From: Bacteroidota bacterium | GTDB taxonomy: Bacteria > Bacteroidota > Bacteroidia > UKL13-3 | Assembly (NCBI GenBank): GCA_010027395.1 | Contig: RGVD01000016.1 | Span: 1-21,371, forward strand | Reading direction: 5' to 3' | Length of the DNA stretch: 21,371 nucleotides | Shown here: positions 9,557-17,134 of the stretch, in pieces | Layout of the letters: each line of letters opens with the position of its first letter | How positions within the stretch are numbered: the first letter of the stretch is position 1 | Notes under the pieces: generated by a model | Seen by the model: the letters and a program-made list of their open reading frames with translations, nothing else | Database searches by the model: none | Told to the model about the DNA's origin: nothing | Translations under genes and position numbers: made by a program

Positions 9557-9721
9557 TTTATTTGTCAATCAACGCAGGGTGGTAGCTAATTGGCCATAGA
9601 TTATTATATCATATTTAATTATCTTTTATCGCAATATGAGCTTGCTAAATAATAATAAGCCTAGTTTTATAGGAACTTAAATTTTACCTATAATTTATAT
9701 TATGTTAAATAAATAGTTTAA

Positions 9722-9751
9722 AAAGAAAGGAATATTGCTATTCCTTTCTTT
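9722..9751 (-). terminator. Hairpin terminator after the TPR gene
   Basis: A perfect 13-bp stem (9722-9734 with 9739-9751, AAAGAAAGGAATA paired to its complement) closes on a 4-base loop. It lies one base beyond the TPR gene's stop codon on the minus strand. After the hairpin the minus strand continues TTTAAACTATTTATTT, a broken U-rich tail. On the plus strand the hairpin is followed by CTTATTTGTTTT, so it could also stop transcripts from the DUF1003 gene. It is the clearest hairpin in the window. Confidence 0.65.
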
Positions 9752-9752
9752 C

Positions 9753-10970
9753 TTATTTGTTTTCGTATTGCGATCTTCTCTTCTTAGCTTCAACTGCTCT
9801 TTTCTCATCCCCCAAGTTTGCATAAACCTGTTGCATTGAAAATAAAATATCAGCCATGTATGATTTTTTCTCTTTCTCTTTATCAGGTGTATCATCAGGT
9901 TTTGCTTCTGCTAATTCCAATGCTTTCGAAAAATAACCCAAAGCCACATTTAAAACTGAATCTTGTACTTTTTTGAAAACAGCTACTTTCTTATCGTATT
10001 CTTGCTGTGTTAAGCCACTAATGTTGATTGCATTTATTTTCTCGGCAATTTCAGTGCTCTTATTATTGGTCAAAGCGCCTAAATTGTAATATGCATCTAA
10101 ATAATCAGGACTTAATTCAATCACTTTATTGTAATCGGCTTCTGCACTTGCAGACTTCACTTTACCTTCTTTAATAAATTGCTCTGAATCAGTTTTGTAC
10201 TGCTTGGCACTGGCCATATAGGCTATCTTTTTTGAAGGCACTTTCTCTCCTTTTGCTTTTTTGCTGTAAAAGGCCGAAGAATCTCTCGCGAGCTTTGATT
10301 TAGTTTGCATATTAGCCGCTAAATTATCGCTCACATTACCTCTAACATATAACAACTCGTGGTTTTCAGGATTCAATTCAATGGCTTCATTCAGTTTATT
10401 TATCAAAACATCTTGCTTTCCTTGAGCCATATATATGTTTAATTCTAAATTGATTAAATCTTTTTCTGAAGGAAAAACTTTACGGCCCTTATCAATGTAA
10501 TCCAAAGCAGCTGTGGTATCTTTTTCCTCCAATAAAATATTGCTCATGTAGGCATAAATCAAATGGTCGTTATAATTAAGATCCATTAATTTTTTCAGAA
10601 ACACTTTTGCATCAGACTTCTTCTCTGATCTTAATGCCGTAATTGACAAATTGTAGTAAATATTTTTCTCAGATAAATTGTTTTTGGCCAATTGTTTATC
10701 CTTATCGTAAGGAATAATATCAGCTACTAACTTGTAGAACTTAACCGATACATCATAGTTTGAAGAATTTACAGCTTGATTATAGCAAGCAAAGGCGCCA
10801 TTTAAAATTCCTATGGTGCAATATTCTTCATATTTCTTCTTAGTATCCAAATCCAAACATTTTTTGTAAGCAACAGTGCTTTTTTCAACAGCATCTGTAT
10901 CCATTGCCGCATAAGTTGGGTTATGGTAAATGGTATCATAAATCAAAGCTTTATAAAACCACATTTTCAA
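9753..10970 (-). CDS. Tetratricopeptide-repeat protein, 5' end disrupted
   Basis: The open frame encodes a TPR-type helical repeat protein of about 405 residues, expected to act as a periplasmic protein-interaction scaffold in Bacteroidota. Repeats are visible as paired helices, for example LMDLNYNDHLIYAYMSNILLE, AIELNPENHELLYVRGN and VIELSPDYLDAYYNLGALT, with an insert rich in Lys and Ala between them. The coordinates given start at a TTG; the first ATG is at 10964. Neither looks like the true start. Coding character continues upstream in the same frame (GDAKKTIFEDAKKAIDQAAV, then ETKNDLKMWFYKALIYD) to a stop at 11073-11075, while the promoter and a typical ATGAAAAAAATC signal-peptide start lie at 11097 in another frame. 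The gene therefore seems to have lost the rest of its signal peptide through an indel, or the assembly has an error there. It may be a pseudogene. Confidence 0.7.
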   Translation of the reverse strand: MKMWFYKALIYDTIYHNPTYAAMDTDAVEKSTVAYKKCLDLDTKKKYEEYCTIGILNGAFACYNQAVNSSNYDVSVKFYKLVADIIPYDKDKQLAKNNLSEKNIYYNLSITALRSEKKSDAKVFLKKLMDLNYNDHLIYAYMSNILLEEKDTTAALDYIDKGRKVFPSEKDLINLELNIYMAQGKQDVLINKLNEAIELNPENHELLYVRGNVSDNLAANMQTKSKLARDSSAFYSKKAKGEKVPSKKIAYMASAKQYKTDSEQFIKEGKVKSASAEADYNKVIELSPDYLDAYYNLGALTNNKSTEIAEKINAINISGLTQQEYDKKVAVFKKVQDSVLNVALGYFSKALELAEAKPDDTPDKEKEKKSYMADILFSMQQVYANLGDEKRAVEAKKRRSQYENK

Positions 10971-11097
10971 GTCGTTTTTGGTTTCTTCGTTTACGGCTGC
11001 TTGATCAATGGCTTTTTTAGCATCTTCAAAAATAGTTTTCTTAGCATCTCCTACTTCGTTAATGCTGCTATTCTATTAAAATCAGGATTTTTTTCAT
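10971..11097 (-). pseudogene. Out-of-frame 5' remnant of the TPR gene
   Basis: From the ATG at 11097 the minus strand reads MKKILILIE and then TAG at 11070-11068. The Lys-Lys then Ile-Leu-rich start is how Bacteroidota signal peptides begin. The following bases encode NSSINEVGDAKKTIFEDAKK only in the frame of the downstream TPR gene, where stops TGA, TAA and TAG block reading back to the ATG. Joining the two needs removal of one base (or addition of 3n+2) near 11071-11076. The hydrophobic core and cleavage site expected of a full signal peptide are missing, so a deletion of roughly 30-40 bases fits better than a single added base; that size is an estimate from typical signal peptides. A leader peptide is a less likely alternative. 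Confidence 0.55.
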
Positions 11098-11124
11098 TTA
11101 AAGTTAATTTTTATAATATTTAGA

Positions 11125-11155
11125 CAAAAGTAATTGGCAAAAGGTTCAATTCAAA
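11125..11155 (-). promoter_or_regulatory. Predicted promoter of the TPR gene
   Basis: The minus strand carries TTTG at 11155-11152, then exactly 19 bases, then TACTTTTG at 11132-11125. This matches both elements and the spacing of the Bacteroidota primary sigma promoter (TTG-N19-TAnnTTTG) and is the best promoter in the window. Transcription would start near 11119 and reach an ATG at 11097 after a leader of about 21 bases. It fixes 11097 as the ancestral translation start of the broken TPR gene. Confidence 0.65.
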
Positions 11156-11261
11156 TGACAAAGAAAAGTTTTTATTAAATAATTTGGCTTCAATTAGACT
11201 TTAGTGTTTAGAATTTGTTCAACATTATTCAATCATTGTACCAAATTCTTTGGTTTCGGTC

Positions 11262-13166
11262 TTACACACTCAATTCCAACCAGCGGAGTTCTTTTTCTTC
11301 CAAAGATTGAATGATTCCGAGCAACTCCTCCCCCCACAGCCTTATTTCTTCAGTACTATCAGTGCCCAAACTCAATAAATTTTCCAACTCAGCTTTTCGC
11401 TTTTGCATAGTAGACATTTCTTTATCTAATAATTCGAGTTCGCGTTGTTCTTTGTAGCTTAGCTTCTTAGCCTCAGTTTTCAGCGCTATTGTTGGGCTAG
11501 CTGCTTGTTGTATAATTGTATTGTTTACAGGTTTTGAATTAGACTGGCTGGCCAATTGTTTCTTTTCTTCAAGCTCATTCAAATAATCTTGGTAATTACC
11601 ATTAAATGGCCTCACAAATCCTTCTCCTTCAAACACTAACAAAGAATCAACCAAGGTGTCCATAAAATACCTATCATGGGTTACCACCAATAAGCAACCT
11701 TCATAACTTTCAAGAAATTCTTCAAGTACATTTAAGGTATCAATATCTAAATCATTAGTAGGTTCATCAAGCACCAAGAAATTTGGCTTTTTCATCAATA
11801 CTGTTAATAGATACAACCTGCGTTTCTCACCGCCACTTAATACACTAACGAAGTTATATTGCTTTTTAGCATCAAACAAAAACATCTTTAATAGAGTTGT
11901 CGCGGTTAGCTTCTGCCCTTTGCCCACCTCGAGGTATTCGGCAATATCGGTAATAACCTCTATTACTCTTTTATCGTCAGAAATTTGCATTCCCTGTTGC
12001 GAGTAATAACCGAATCTAACTGTATCACCTTTGATAATTCTGCCCCCATCTTGCTTTTCTAAACCCAATAGCATGTTTAAAAAAGTAGATTTTCCAACTC
12101 CATTTTTACCAATAATTCCAATTCGTTCGCCTGGTTTAAAGAGATAGGTAAAATCTTTAACAATACTTTGGTTTCCAAATTTCTTTTCCACTTGATGAGT
12201 TTCAAGAATCTTAGTCCCCAAACGATTCATTTGCATCACAATTTCTACCTTGCTTGTATCATTTCTAAAACTTGCTTTTTCTTTGGTTTCATAAAAACTA
12301 GAAATTCTGCTTTTTGATTTGGTGGTTCTAGCTTTAGGTTGTTTGCGCATCCACTCCAATTCCTTACGCATTAATTTACGTGCGGCATCTGCTTCCTTTT
12401 CTTGAAAGGTTTCGCGCATGGCTTTCTTTTCTAGGAAATAAGCATAATTGCCTTTGTAGGTATATAGTTGACCATTGTCCAATTCAACAATTTCAGTGCA
12501 AATATTATCAAGAAAATACCTGTCGTGGGTAACCAATAGCAAACTAACTTGTTGCGATTTCAAATACCCCTCAAGCCATTCAATCATTTGAATATCCAAA
12601 TGATTGGTGGGTTCATCCATTATAATAAAATCAGGATTTTGGATGAGAATTCTTGCTAAAGCCAATCGCTTCTTTTGACCACCACTTAATTCCGTCACAT
12701 TTTTGTTTAAATGATGATGAAGGCTCAGTTTGGTTAAAATGTTCTTCACTTTCGCCTCAATATCCCATGCCGAGTGATTGTCCATTTCCTCCATAGCTTG
12801 GGTTAATTGGTTTTGAAGGTTCTCATCGTCCGGCTTCTCCTCCAATGCCTCCATGATGCTTTCATAAGTAGCAACTGTTTTGAGCAAAATACTATCTGCA
12901 TTAAACACAGCTTCAGCCACTGAATCGGCATTATTAAACTGAGGCTCTTGCTCTAAATAAGCCCAATTTACATTTTTATCAATGGTAACAGAACCTTCAT
13001 TTGGCGTATCTTGACCGGTAAGTATATTTAATAAAGATGTTTTACCTGATCCATTTTTGGCAATCAGAGCTACCCTCTCCCCTTTATCTACAGTAAGTGT
13101 AACGTTTTTAAATAATTCCCTTTCACCAAATGCTCTAGCTAGGTTTTCTGCCCTCAAATAATTCAT
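11262..13166 (-). CDS. uup: ABC-F family ATPase, Uup-like
   Basis: A 634-residue soluble ABC-F protein: two fused ATPase domains and no membrane part. Such proteins act on ribosomes or in DNA/ribosome maintenance, not in transport. Domain 1 has Walker A AKNGSGKT (36-43; the first Gly is Ala), signature LSGGQ (160-164) and Walker B IIMDEPTNHLD with Glu185. The linker contains ELEWMRKQPKARTTKSKSR (269-287), the EW-R-KAR-TKSK pattern typical of the Uup subfamily. Domain 2 has GKNGVGKS (353-360), LSGGE (443-447) and VLDEPTNDLD with Glu468. A Gln/Ala-rich spacer leads to a C-terminal coiled coil (about 565-630), which in Uup binds DNA or ribosome. The gene is divergent from the SRPBCC gene across 99 bases. 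ABC-F membership is certain; the Uup subgroup is likely. No antibiotic-resistance role is implied. Confidence 0.93.
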   Translation of the reverse strand: MNYLRAENLARAFGERELFKNVTLTVDKGERVALIAKNGSGKTSLLNILTGQDTPNEGSVTIDKNVNWAYLEQEPQFNNADSVAEAVFNADSILLKTVATYESIMEALEEKPDDENLQNQLTQAMEEMDNHSAWDIEAKVKNILTKLSLHHHLNKNVTELSGGQKKRLALARILIQNPDFIIMDEPTNHLDIQMIEWLEGYLKSQQVSLLLVTHDRYFLDNICTEIVELDNGQLYTYKGNYAYFLEKKAMRETFQEKEADAARKLMRKELEWMRKQPKARTTKSKSRISSFYETKEKASFRNDTSKVEIVMQMNRLGTKILETHQVEKKFGNQSIVKDFTYLFKPGERIGIIGKNGVGKSTFLNMLLGLEKQDGGRIIKGDTVRFGYYSQQGMQISDDKRVIEVITDIAEYLEVGKGQKLTATTLLKMFLFDAKKQYNFVSVLSGGEKRRLYLLTVLMKKPNFLVLDEPTNDLDIDTLNVLEEFLESYEGCLLVVTHDRYFMDTLVDSLLVFEGEGFVRPFNGNYQDYLNELEEKKQLASQSNSKPVNNTIIQQAASPTIALKTEAKKLSYKEQRELELLDKEMSTMQKRKAELENLLSLGTDSTEEIRLWGEELLGIIQSLEEKELRWLELSV

Positions 13167-13265
13167 GCTGCAAGTTTATGCCTTTTGCTTGTAAGATTTA
13201 AGTATTGCCTCTGAACTTCACAAAAAAACATCAAAACAATCTATGCAATCCCTCGTTTATAGGAT

Positions 13266-13718
13266 ATGAATGAACGCATACTGGAATATAAAACAAGTAT
13301 AAACAAACCTTTGGATGAAGTATTTACTTTTTTTAGTAAAGCTGAAAATCTAAACAAACTTACACCGAGTGAATTGCAATTTAAAATATTAACTCCTTCG
13401 CCCATTGCTATGAAAAAAGGGGCAATGATTGATTATAGAATAAAATTAAGTGGCATTCCCTTTAATTGGAAAACTGAAATATGTGAGTGGAATCCACCTT
13501 ATAAGTTTGCTGACCAACAATTGAAAGGACCATATACCAAGTGGTATCACGAACATATTTTTACTGAAGAAGAAGGCAAAACAGTTATGATTGACAGGAT
13601 TACCTATCTTTCCAAAGGTTGGATATTAGCCCCTCTCCTACATATTTTATTCGTTGACAAACGCGTGAAAGAGATTTTTTCTTATAGAGAAAAGGTCTTG
13701 AATGAACTTTTTAAATAG
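13266..13718 (+). CDS. SRPBCC (START/Bet v 1-like) family protein
   Basis: A 150-residue single-domain protein of the SRPBCC superfamily, whose helix-grip fold forms a deep hydrophobic pocket for a lipid-like or polyketide-like ligand. Typical features are the N-terminal strand and helix SINKPLDEVFTFFSKAENLNKLTPSEL (about 11-37), a central run of beta strands with W-K-T-x-I-x-E-W-N-P-P-Y-K-F (about 68-81), GPYTKWYHEHIFTEE, and a long amphipathic C-terminal helix. There is no signal peptide, so it is cytosolic. In related genomes such proteins often lie next to sugar-nucleotide or epimerase genes, but here its only neighbour is a convergent sugar epimerase-like gene. The last 8 bases of the two genes overlap tail to tail. 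The ligand cannot be predicted. Confidence 0.85.
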   Translation: MNERILEYKTSINKPLDEVFTFFSKAENLNKLTPSELQFKILTPSPIAMKKGAMIDYRIKLSGIPFNWKTEICEWNPPYKFADQQLKGPYTKWYHEHIFTEEEGKTVMIDRITYLSKGWILAPLLHILFVDKRVKEIFSYREKVLNELFK

Positions 13719-14589
13719 CGAATTCAATCGTATAGCTAAAGCTTTCAATAGCACCAACATCTAGTTTCCTCATTCCTTCCTTTTCGCTGACATCACCTGT
13801 AAAACCAACGGTGTCAGCCAATCCTTGCCATGGTTCAAGACAGATAAATTCTTCACAACCCGCTTTTGTCCAAATACCTAGATATGGCCACCCGGCTATA
13901 CTCATTTTTACTTCATAATTACTGTGCAAATGTTTGAGCTTAACCCATGATGATTTCAGATGCTTAAACACAATGGCATCCTTATCAAAAAGAGATGTGC
14001 TTAATGGAATTGAATTTGTGTCAAGTCCAATTATTTCAGTATCTCCATTGAATAGACCATCACTTAATAAATGTCTTCTAAGCTCCTCCTTTTGCTCAAA
14101 TTCTATTACGTATTCGTTTAGCTTATGAACAGGTAATGCAAAGCCCGGATGTGCACCAATTGTATAGTAAATAGGTTTGCTATCTGTATTGTGAATTTTA
14201 TAGGTAATTATCAGGCTATTTTCAATAATCTGATATTCTACAAAAAGGCAAAAATCGTAGGGAAATTGGCTCTTTGTAAACTCAGACGACTCAAGTTTAA
14301 AAACCAACAGGTCGGCATATATTTCCGTTAATTCAAACGGTAAATCCCTCGCAAATCCATGTTGATTTTGAGAATATATCTCATTTTGATACAAGGTTTT
14401 ATTTTGGGATAATTTGCCAACTATAGGAAATAAGATGGGTGCATGTCTTGACCATACCTCAGCCCTTGCTTGCCATAAGAATTCAAAGTTTTTATCCTTT
14501 GAAAAAATACTGGTTAACTCAGCTCCTTTTTGCTGTGTCGCAATTAGTAGTCTATTGTTGATAATTTTGTTAATTTCGTTTTTCAACAT
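13711..14589 (-). CDS. Aldose 1-epimerase (galactose mutarotase-like) family protein
   Basis: A 292-residue cytosolic protein of the aldose-1-epimerase fold, which interconverts alpha and beta anomers of hexoses or hexose 6-phosphates. Residues matching the mutarotase active site are His77 and Arg81 in NQHGFAR, His147 in GAHPGFA, and Glu252 in CLEPWQG, the likely general base. The N-terminal region has KGAELTSI and LFPIVGKL motifs usual for the LacX-like subgroup, in which the sugar is not established. The sequence lacks a signal peptide, unlike secreted mutarotases. No sugar-use genes are near. Its 3' end overlaps the SRPBCC gene by 8 bases on the opposite strand, so neither can have an independent terminator beyond the stop. 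The family is certain and the substrate unknown. Confidence 0.92.
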   Translation of the reverse strand: MLKNEINKIINNRLLIATQQKGAELTSIFSKDKNFEFLWQARAEVWSRHAPILFPIVGKLSQNKTLYQNEIYSQNQHGFARDLPFELTEIYADLLVFKLESSEFTKSQFPYDFCLFVEYQIIENSLIITYKIHNTDSKPIYYTIGAHPGFALPVHKLNEYVIEFEQKEELRRHLLSDGLFNGDTEIIGLDTNSIPLSTSLFDKDAIVFKHLKSSWVKLKHLHSNYEVKMSIAGWPYLGIWTKAGCEEFICLEPWQGLADTVGFTGDVSEKEGMRKLDVGAIESFSYTIEFAI

Positions 14590-14984
14590 TTTATGTTACT
14601 TATATAATTTTATGACTAGTAAAGTAGATTATCCACCAAGTAAAGGAAAAGCCCTTTCTCTTCAATACTAATTGGTAGACTTTTGGATTACAAATAAACG
14701 CAAAAGTTATGCAAGAGTTACAAATTGGAGTTTTATTCAGGTACATGTTAATCGTTTTCTTAACGTTTATTTTAACAGCTTTTGTTATCGATTTCCAATC
14801 GGTAGTGGATAGTTTTTCAGCAAGCACAGAGGCAGTTTCTATCTTATTCTCGCTTATCAAGTAGCCGAATATCGTTTATTTACATTCACAGAACAAAGTG
14901 TTTAGCAATACTTGTGTTATTACTATTTTTATTTCTAACAAAAAGGCCTACTTTTACAGACTAATTCAATAAACAAATAATATT
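14590..14984. other. 395-base intergenic region upstream of the THX gene
   Basis: This lies between the divergent epimerase and THX genes. It contains one possible small gene at 14709-14864, listed separately. Close to the THX start, bases around 14949-14956 read TACTTTTA, one base off the -7 consensus TAnnTTTG, with no clear -33 element. A minus-strand reading frame of 86 codons across 14600-14860 looks like chance, having no recognisable domain. No RNA gene or repeat was recognised here. Confidence 0.4.
14709..14864 (+). CDS. Possible 51-residue single-pass membrane peptide
   Basis: The plus strand from the ATG at 14709 encodes 51 residues ending in TAG at 14862-14864. After a short N terminus (MQELQIGVLFRY) comes a strongly hydrophobic stretch of about 17-18 residues (MLIVFLTFILTAFVIDF, residues 13-29), then a polar Ser-rich stretch and a short hydrophobic tail. 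This has the shape of a small membrane protein. There is no visible ribosome-binding site or consensus promoter, and I do not recognise a family. AT-rich DNA gives hydrophobic chance frames easily, so this is only a candidate. Confidence 0.3.
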   Translation: MQELQIGVLFRYMLIVFLTFILTAFVIDFQSVVDSFSASTEAVSILFSLIK

Positions 14985-15101
14985 ATGGGAAAAGGTGACA
15001 CTCGCTCAAAAAAAGGCAAAATGAAAATTGGTTCATTTGGCGTTAAACGTAGCCGCAAAGCTTTAAAATTAAAAAACAAAATTACAGTTAAAGCCGCTTA
15101 G
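14985..15101 (+). CDS. 30S ribosomal protein THX
   Basis: A 38-residue, very basic protein (about one third Lys and Arg), complete from ATG at 14985 to TAG at 15099-15101. The pattern MGKGDTRSKKGKMKIGSFGV then KRSRK is that of bacterial ribosomal protein THX (bTHX), which sits in a cavity at the top of the small-subunit head and helps stabilise 16S rRNA there. It is known from Thermus and is widespread in Bacteroidota. The G-K-G-D start, the K-G-K, and the G-S-F/Y-G-V core are all in place. The gene is followed 25 bases later by tRNA-Leu, in the same direction, so the two may share a transcript. No terminator lies between them. The gene is too short for automatic gene finding at usual cut-offs. 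Confidence 0.9.
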   Translation: MGKGDTRSKKGKMKIGSFGVKRSRKALKLKNKITVKAA

Positions 15102-15126
15102 TTATTGCTTAAGTAATTAAGCAAAA

Positions 15127-15208
15127 GCTGCGGTGGTGGAATTGGTAGACACGCCATCTTGAGGGGGTGGTGCCTTAGGGTGTGAGAGTTCGAATCTCTT
15201 TCGCAGCA
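15127..15208 (+). tRNA. tRNA-Leu (anticodon GAG)
   Basis: The acceptor stem is GCTGCGG paired with TCGCAGC (last pair G-T), followed by discriminator A at 15208. The anticodon stem CCATC/GGTGG encloses the loop TTGAGGG, giving anticodon GAG at 15161-15163, which reads CUC and CUU leucine codons. The D arm contains GGTGGAATTGGTAGACAC. A class II long variable arm (GCC TTA GGG type) is present, as expected for leucine. The T arm is GAGAG-TTCGAAT-CTCTT. The 3' CCA is not encoded, so it must be added by the nucleotidyltransferase. The 82-base length is usual for tRNA-Leu. Confidence 0.95.
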
Positions 15209-15307
15209 CTTTGTATGGGCTACATTTTGACCCATTTTCAACAACCTAAAAAAGTATTTTTCATTTGTTTTTCCAATTTTTATACATTGTGAACATATTT
15301 AGCCAAT

Positions 15308-16564
15308 ATGAATAACGGAAAAAATGCTTGGACATTAGTAGTAGTAGCTGCCTTAGGTTACTTTGTAGATATTTATGATCTCGTTTTATTTAATGTAGTA
15401 AAAAAAGAAAGCCTCGAAACATTGGGACTTTCTGGGGATATTCTTCAACAATACGATGTTTCTCTTTTTAATTGGCAAATGACCGGAATGCTTATTGGCG
15501 GCCTTTTATGGGGCATTTTAGGTGATAAAAAAGGCCGAATCCAAGTGTTATTTGGCTCTATCCTACTCTATTCTCTTGCCAATCTTGCCAATGCTTTCGT
15601 TACAGATACCACTAGTTATGCCATTTGCCGTGTAATTGCAGGTATTGGGCTTGCAGGTGAACTTGGTGCTGGTATCACCTTGGTTGTAGAAAGCATGGAT
15701 AAAGAAAATCGCGGTTGGGGAACCATGGTAATTGTAACTTTTGGAGCCCTTGGAGGAGTAGCAGCCCGACTTGTTGGTGGCAGTGGCGGAGATATTGCCG
15801 AATATTTTGAATTGGATATGAAGGCCTGGCAAATGGCTTATATTGTTGGAGGATTATTAGGCATTTTCCTCCTATTACTTAGGGTTGGGGCCTTTGAGAG
15901 TGGCATGTTTAAAAGTATGAGAAGGCAAAACCTTCAAAAAGGAAATTTCTTTCAATTATTTAGCAGTAAAGAGAGAGCATTTAAATACATTGCCTCTGTA
16001 GCCATTGGACTTCCTATTTGGTTTGTAGTAGGTGTGTTAATTAACCAAAGTCATGTGATTGCTAAATATGTTGGTGTAACTGACGGGGAGGTAATCGTAG
16101 GCGACAGTGTGATGTGGAGTTATATTGGCTTATCAGTGGGAGATTTATTGAGTGGCGCTTTGAGCCAATTTTTAAAAAGTAGAAAAAAAGTTATTTATAT
16201 TTATATAGCCATACTAAGTGCATCAGTAAGCTTATACCTTTTTAAATTTAATGTAAGCCTAGATTGGTTTCATTTTATGTGTTTCTTATTAGGCGCTAGC
16301 ACTGGCTTCTGGGCATTATTTGTTACTGTGGCATCTGAACAATTTGGAACCAATCTTAGAAGTACAGTTGCCAACACAGCTCCTAATTTTGTGAGAGGTG
16401 CTACCGTTCCAATTACTCAATCTTTTCATGGTTTAATCCCAATGGTTGGTGTGGGTTATGCAGCCTTAAGTGTGGGCGGTGTTTGCATTTTATTGTCGCT
16501 TATTGCAGCAATTTATGTAAAAGAAACCTTTTCAAAAGAATTGGATTACTTCGAAATTGATTAA
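15308..16564 (+). CDS. MFS transporter
   Basis: A 418-residue inner-membrane secondary transporter of the major facilitator superfamily with about 12 predicted helices. The loop between helices 2 and 3 carries the MFS signature GDKKGRIQVLFGS (72-84), and CRVIAGIGLAGELGAG (about 106-121) matches the helix 4 pattern seen in the sugar and organic-acid porter groups. Helix 1 has a conserved-looking FVDIYDLVLFNV with two acidic residues that could serve proton coupling. The gene starts an apparent operon: the P-loop kinase begins 10 bases after its stop and the dCMP deaminase 8 bases after that. If the operon is a pathway, the substrate could be a nucleoside, nucleobase or related metabolite; that is inference from context, because MFS sequence alone does not give substrate. 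Confidence 0.9.
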   Translation: MNNGKNAWTLVVVAALGYFVDIYDLVLFNVVKKESLETLGLSGDILQQYDVSLFNWQMTGMLIGGLLWGILGDKKGRIQVLFGSILLYSLANLANAFVTDTTSYAICRVIAGIGLAGELGAGITLVVESMDKENRGWGTMVIVTFGALGGVAARLVGGSGGDIAEYFELDMKAWQMAYIVGGLLGIFLLLLRVGAFESGMFKSMRRQNLQKGNFFQLFSSKERAFKYIASVAIGLPIWFVVGVLINQSHVIAKYVGVTDGEVIVGDSVMWSYIGLSVGDLLSGALSQFLKSRKKVIYIYIAILSASVSLYLFKFNVSLDWFHFMCFLLGASTGFWALFVTVASEQFGTNLRSTVANTAPNFVRGATVPITQSFHGLIPMVGVGYAALSVGGVCILLSLIAAIYVKETFSKELDYFEID

Positions 16565-16574
16565 CCATTAACAA

Positions 16575-17126
16575 GTGAAAATAATAGGAATAACAGGAAC
16601 TTTAGGTGCTGGAAAAGGCACCATTGTTGACTATCTAACAAGTCGACATGGGTTTAAGCATTTTTCGGTGCGAGCATATTTGATAAAAGCAATAAAAGCT
16701 GAAGGCAATGAAGTGAATAGAGATACTATGGTTCAAACAGCTAATCAATTAAGGGCTGACAATGGACCAAGCTATATTGCAGAGGAGTTGTTAAAAGAAG
16801 CCCAAGAAAGCGGTTCAAATTGCATCATTGAAAGTATTAGAACGGTTGGAGAGGTAAATGCACTTAAAACGAAAGGCGATTTTTATTTGTTTTCTGTTGA
16901 TACTGAAAGGCAAATAAGGTATAATCGTATTCTGTTAAGGGGTTCTGAAACAGATATGGTTTCATTTGAAACTTTCTCTGAAAATGAAGATAGAGAAATG
17001 ACATCAAACGACCCCAACAAGCAAAACCTCAGCGCTTGTATGAAATTAGCTGATCACCATTTTAAAAATAATGGAACATTTGATGAATTATATATACAAA
17101 TTGATACAATTTTAGATTCATTATAA
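16575..17126 (+). CDS. P-loop nucleotide kinase-like protein (dephospho-CoA kinase/UPF0200-like)
   Basis: A 183-residue cytosolic P-loop NTPase of the nucleoside monophosphate kinase type. The Walker A GTLGAGKGT (8-16) follows a hydrophobic strand at the extreme N terminus. ANQLRADNGPSYIAEELL (about 57-74) and CIIESIRTVGEVNALK (about 83-98) match the substrate-binding region of dephospho-CoA-kinase-like and archaeal UPF0200 proteins. Arginines in RQIRYNRILLRG (about 111-122) may be lid or transition-state residues. The start is a GTG at 16575, ten bases after the MFS stop; there is no nearer ATG and the P-loop needs this N terminus. Lying between a transporter and dCMP deaminase (8 bases downstream), it may phosphorylate a deoxynucleoside or its monophosphate. 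The fold is secure and the substrate is inference. Confidence 0.8.
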   Translation: MKIIGITGTLGAGKGTIVDYLTSRHGFKHFSVRAYLIKAIKAEGNEVNRDTMVQTANQLRADNGPSYIAEELLKEAQESGSNCIIESIRTVGEVNALKTKGDFYLFSVDTERQIRYNRILLRGSETDMVSFETFSENEDREMTSNDPNKQNLSACMKLADHHFKNNGTFDELYIQIDTILDSL

Positions 17127-17134
17127 TTTTAAGC

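Noticed and set aside
11240..11254. Six-base-pair hairpin ACCAAA/TTTGGT after the ABC-F gene
   Set aside because: The stem is short and is not followed by a U-tract on the minus strand; too weak to call a terminator.
14600..14860. An 86-codon minus-strand reading frame opposite the possible small membrane gene
   Set aside because: It has no recognisable domain or start signal, and overlaps the plus-strand candidate almost entirely; most likely chance.
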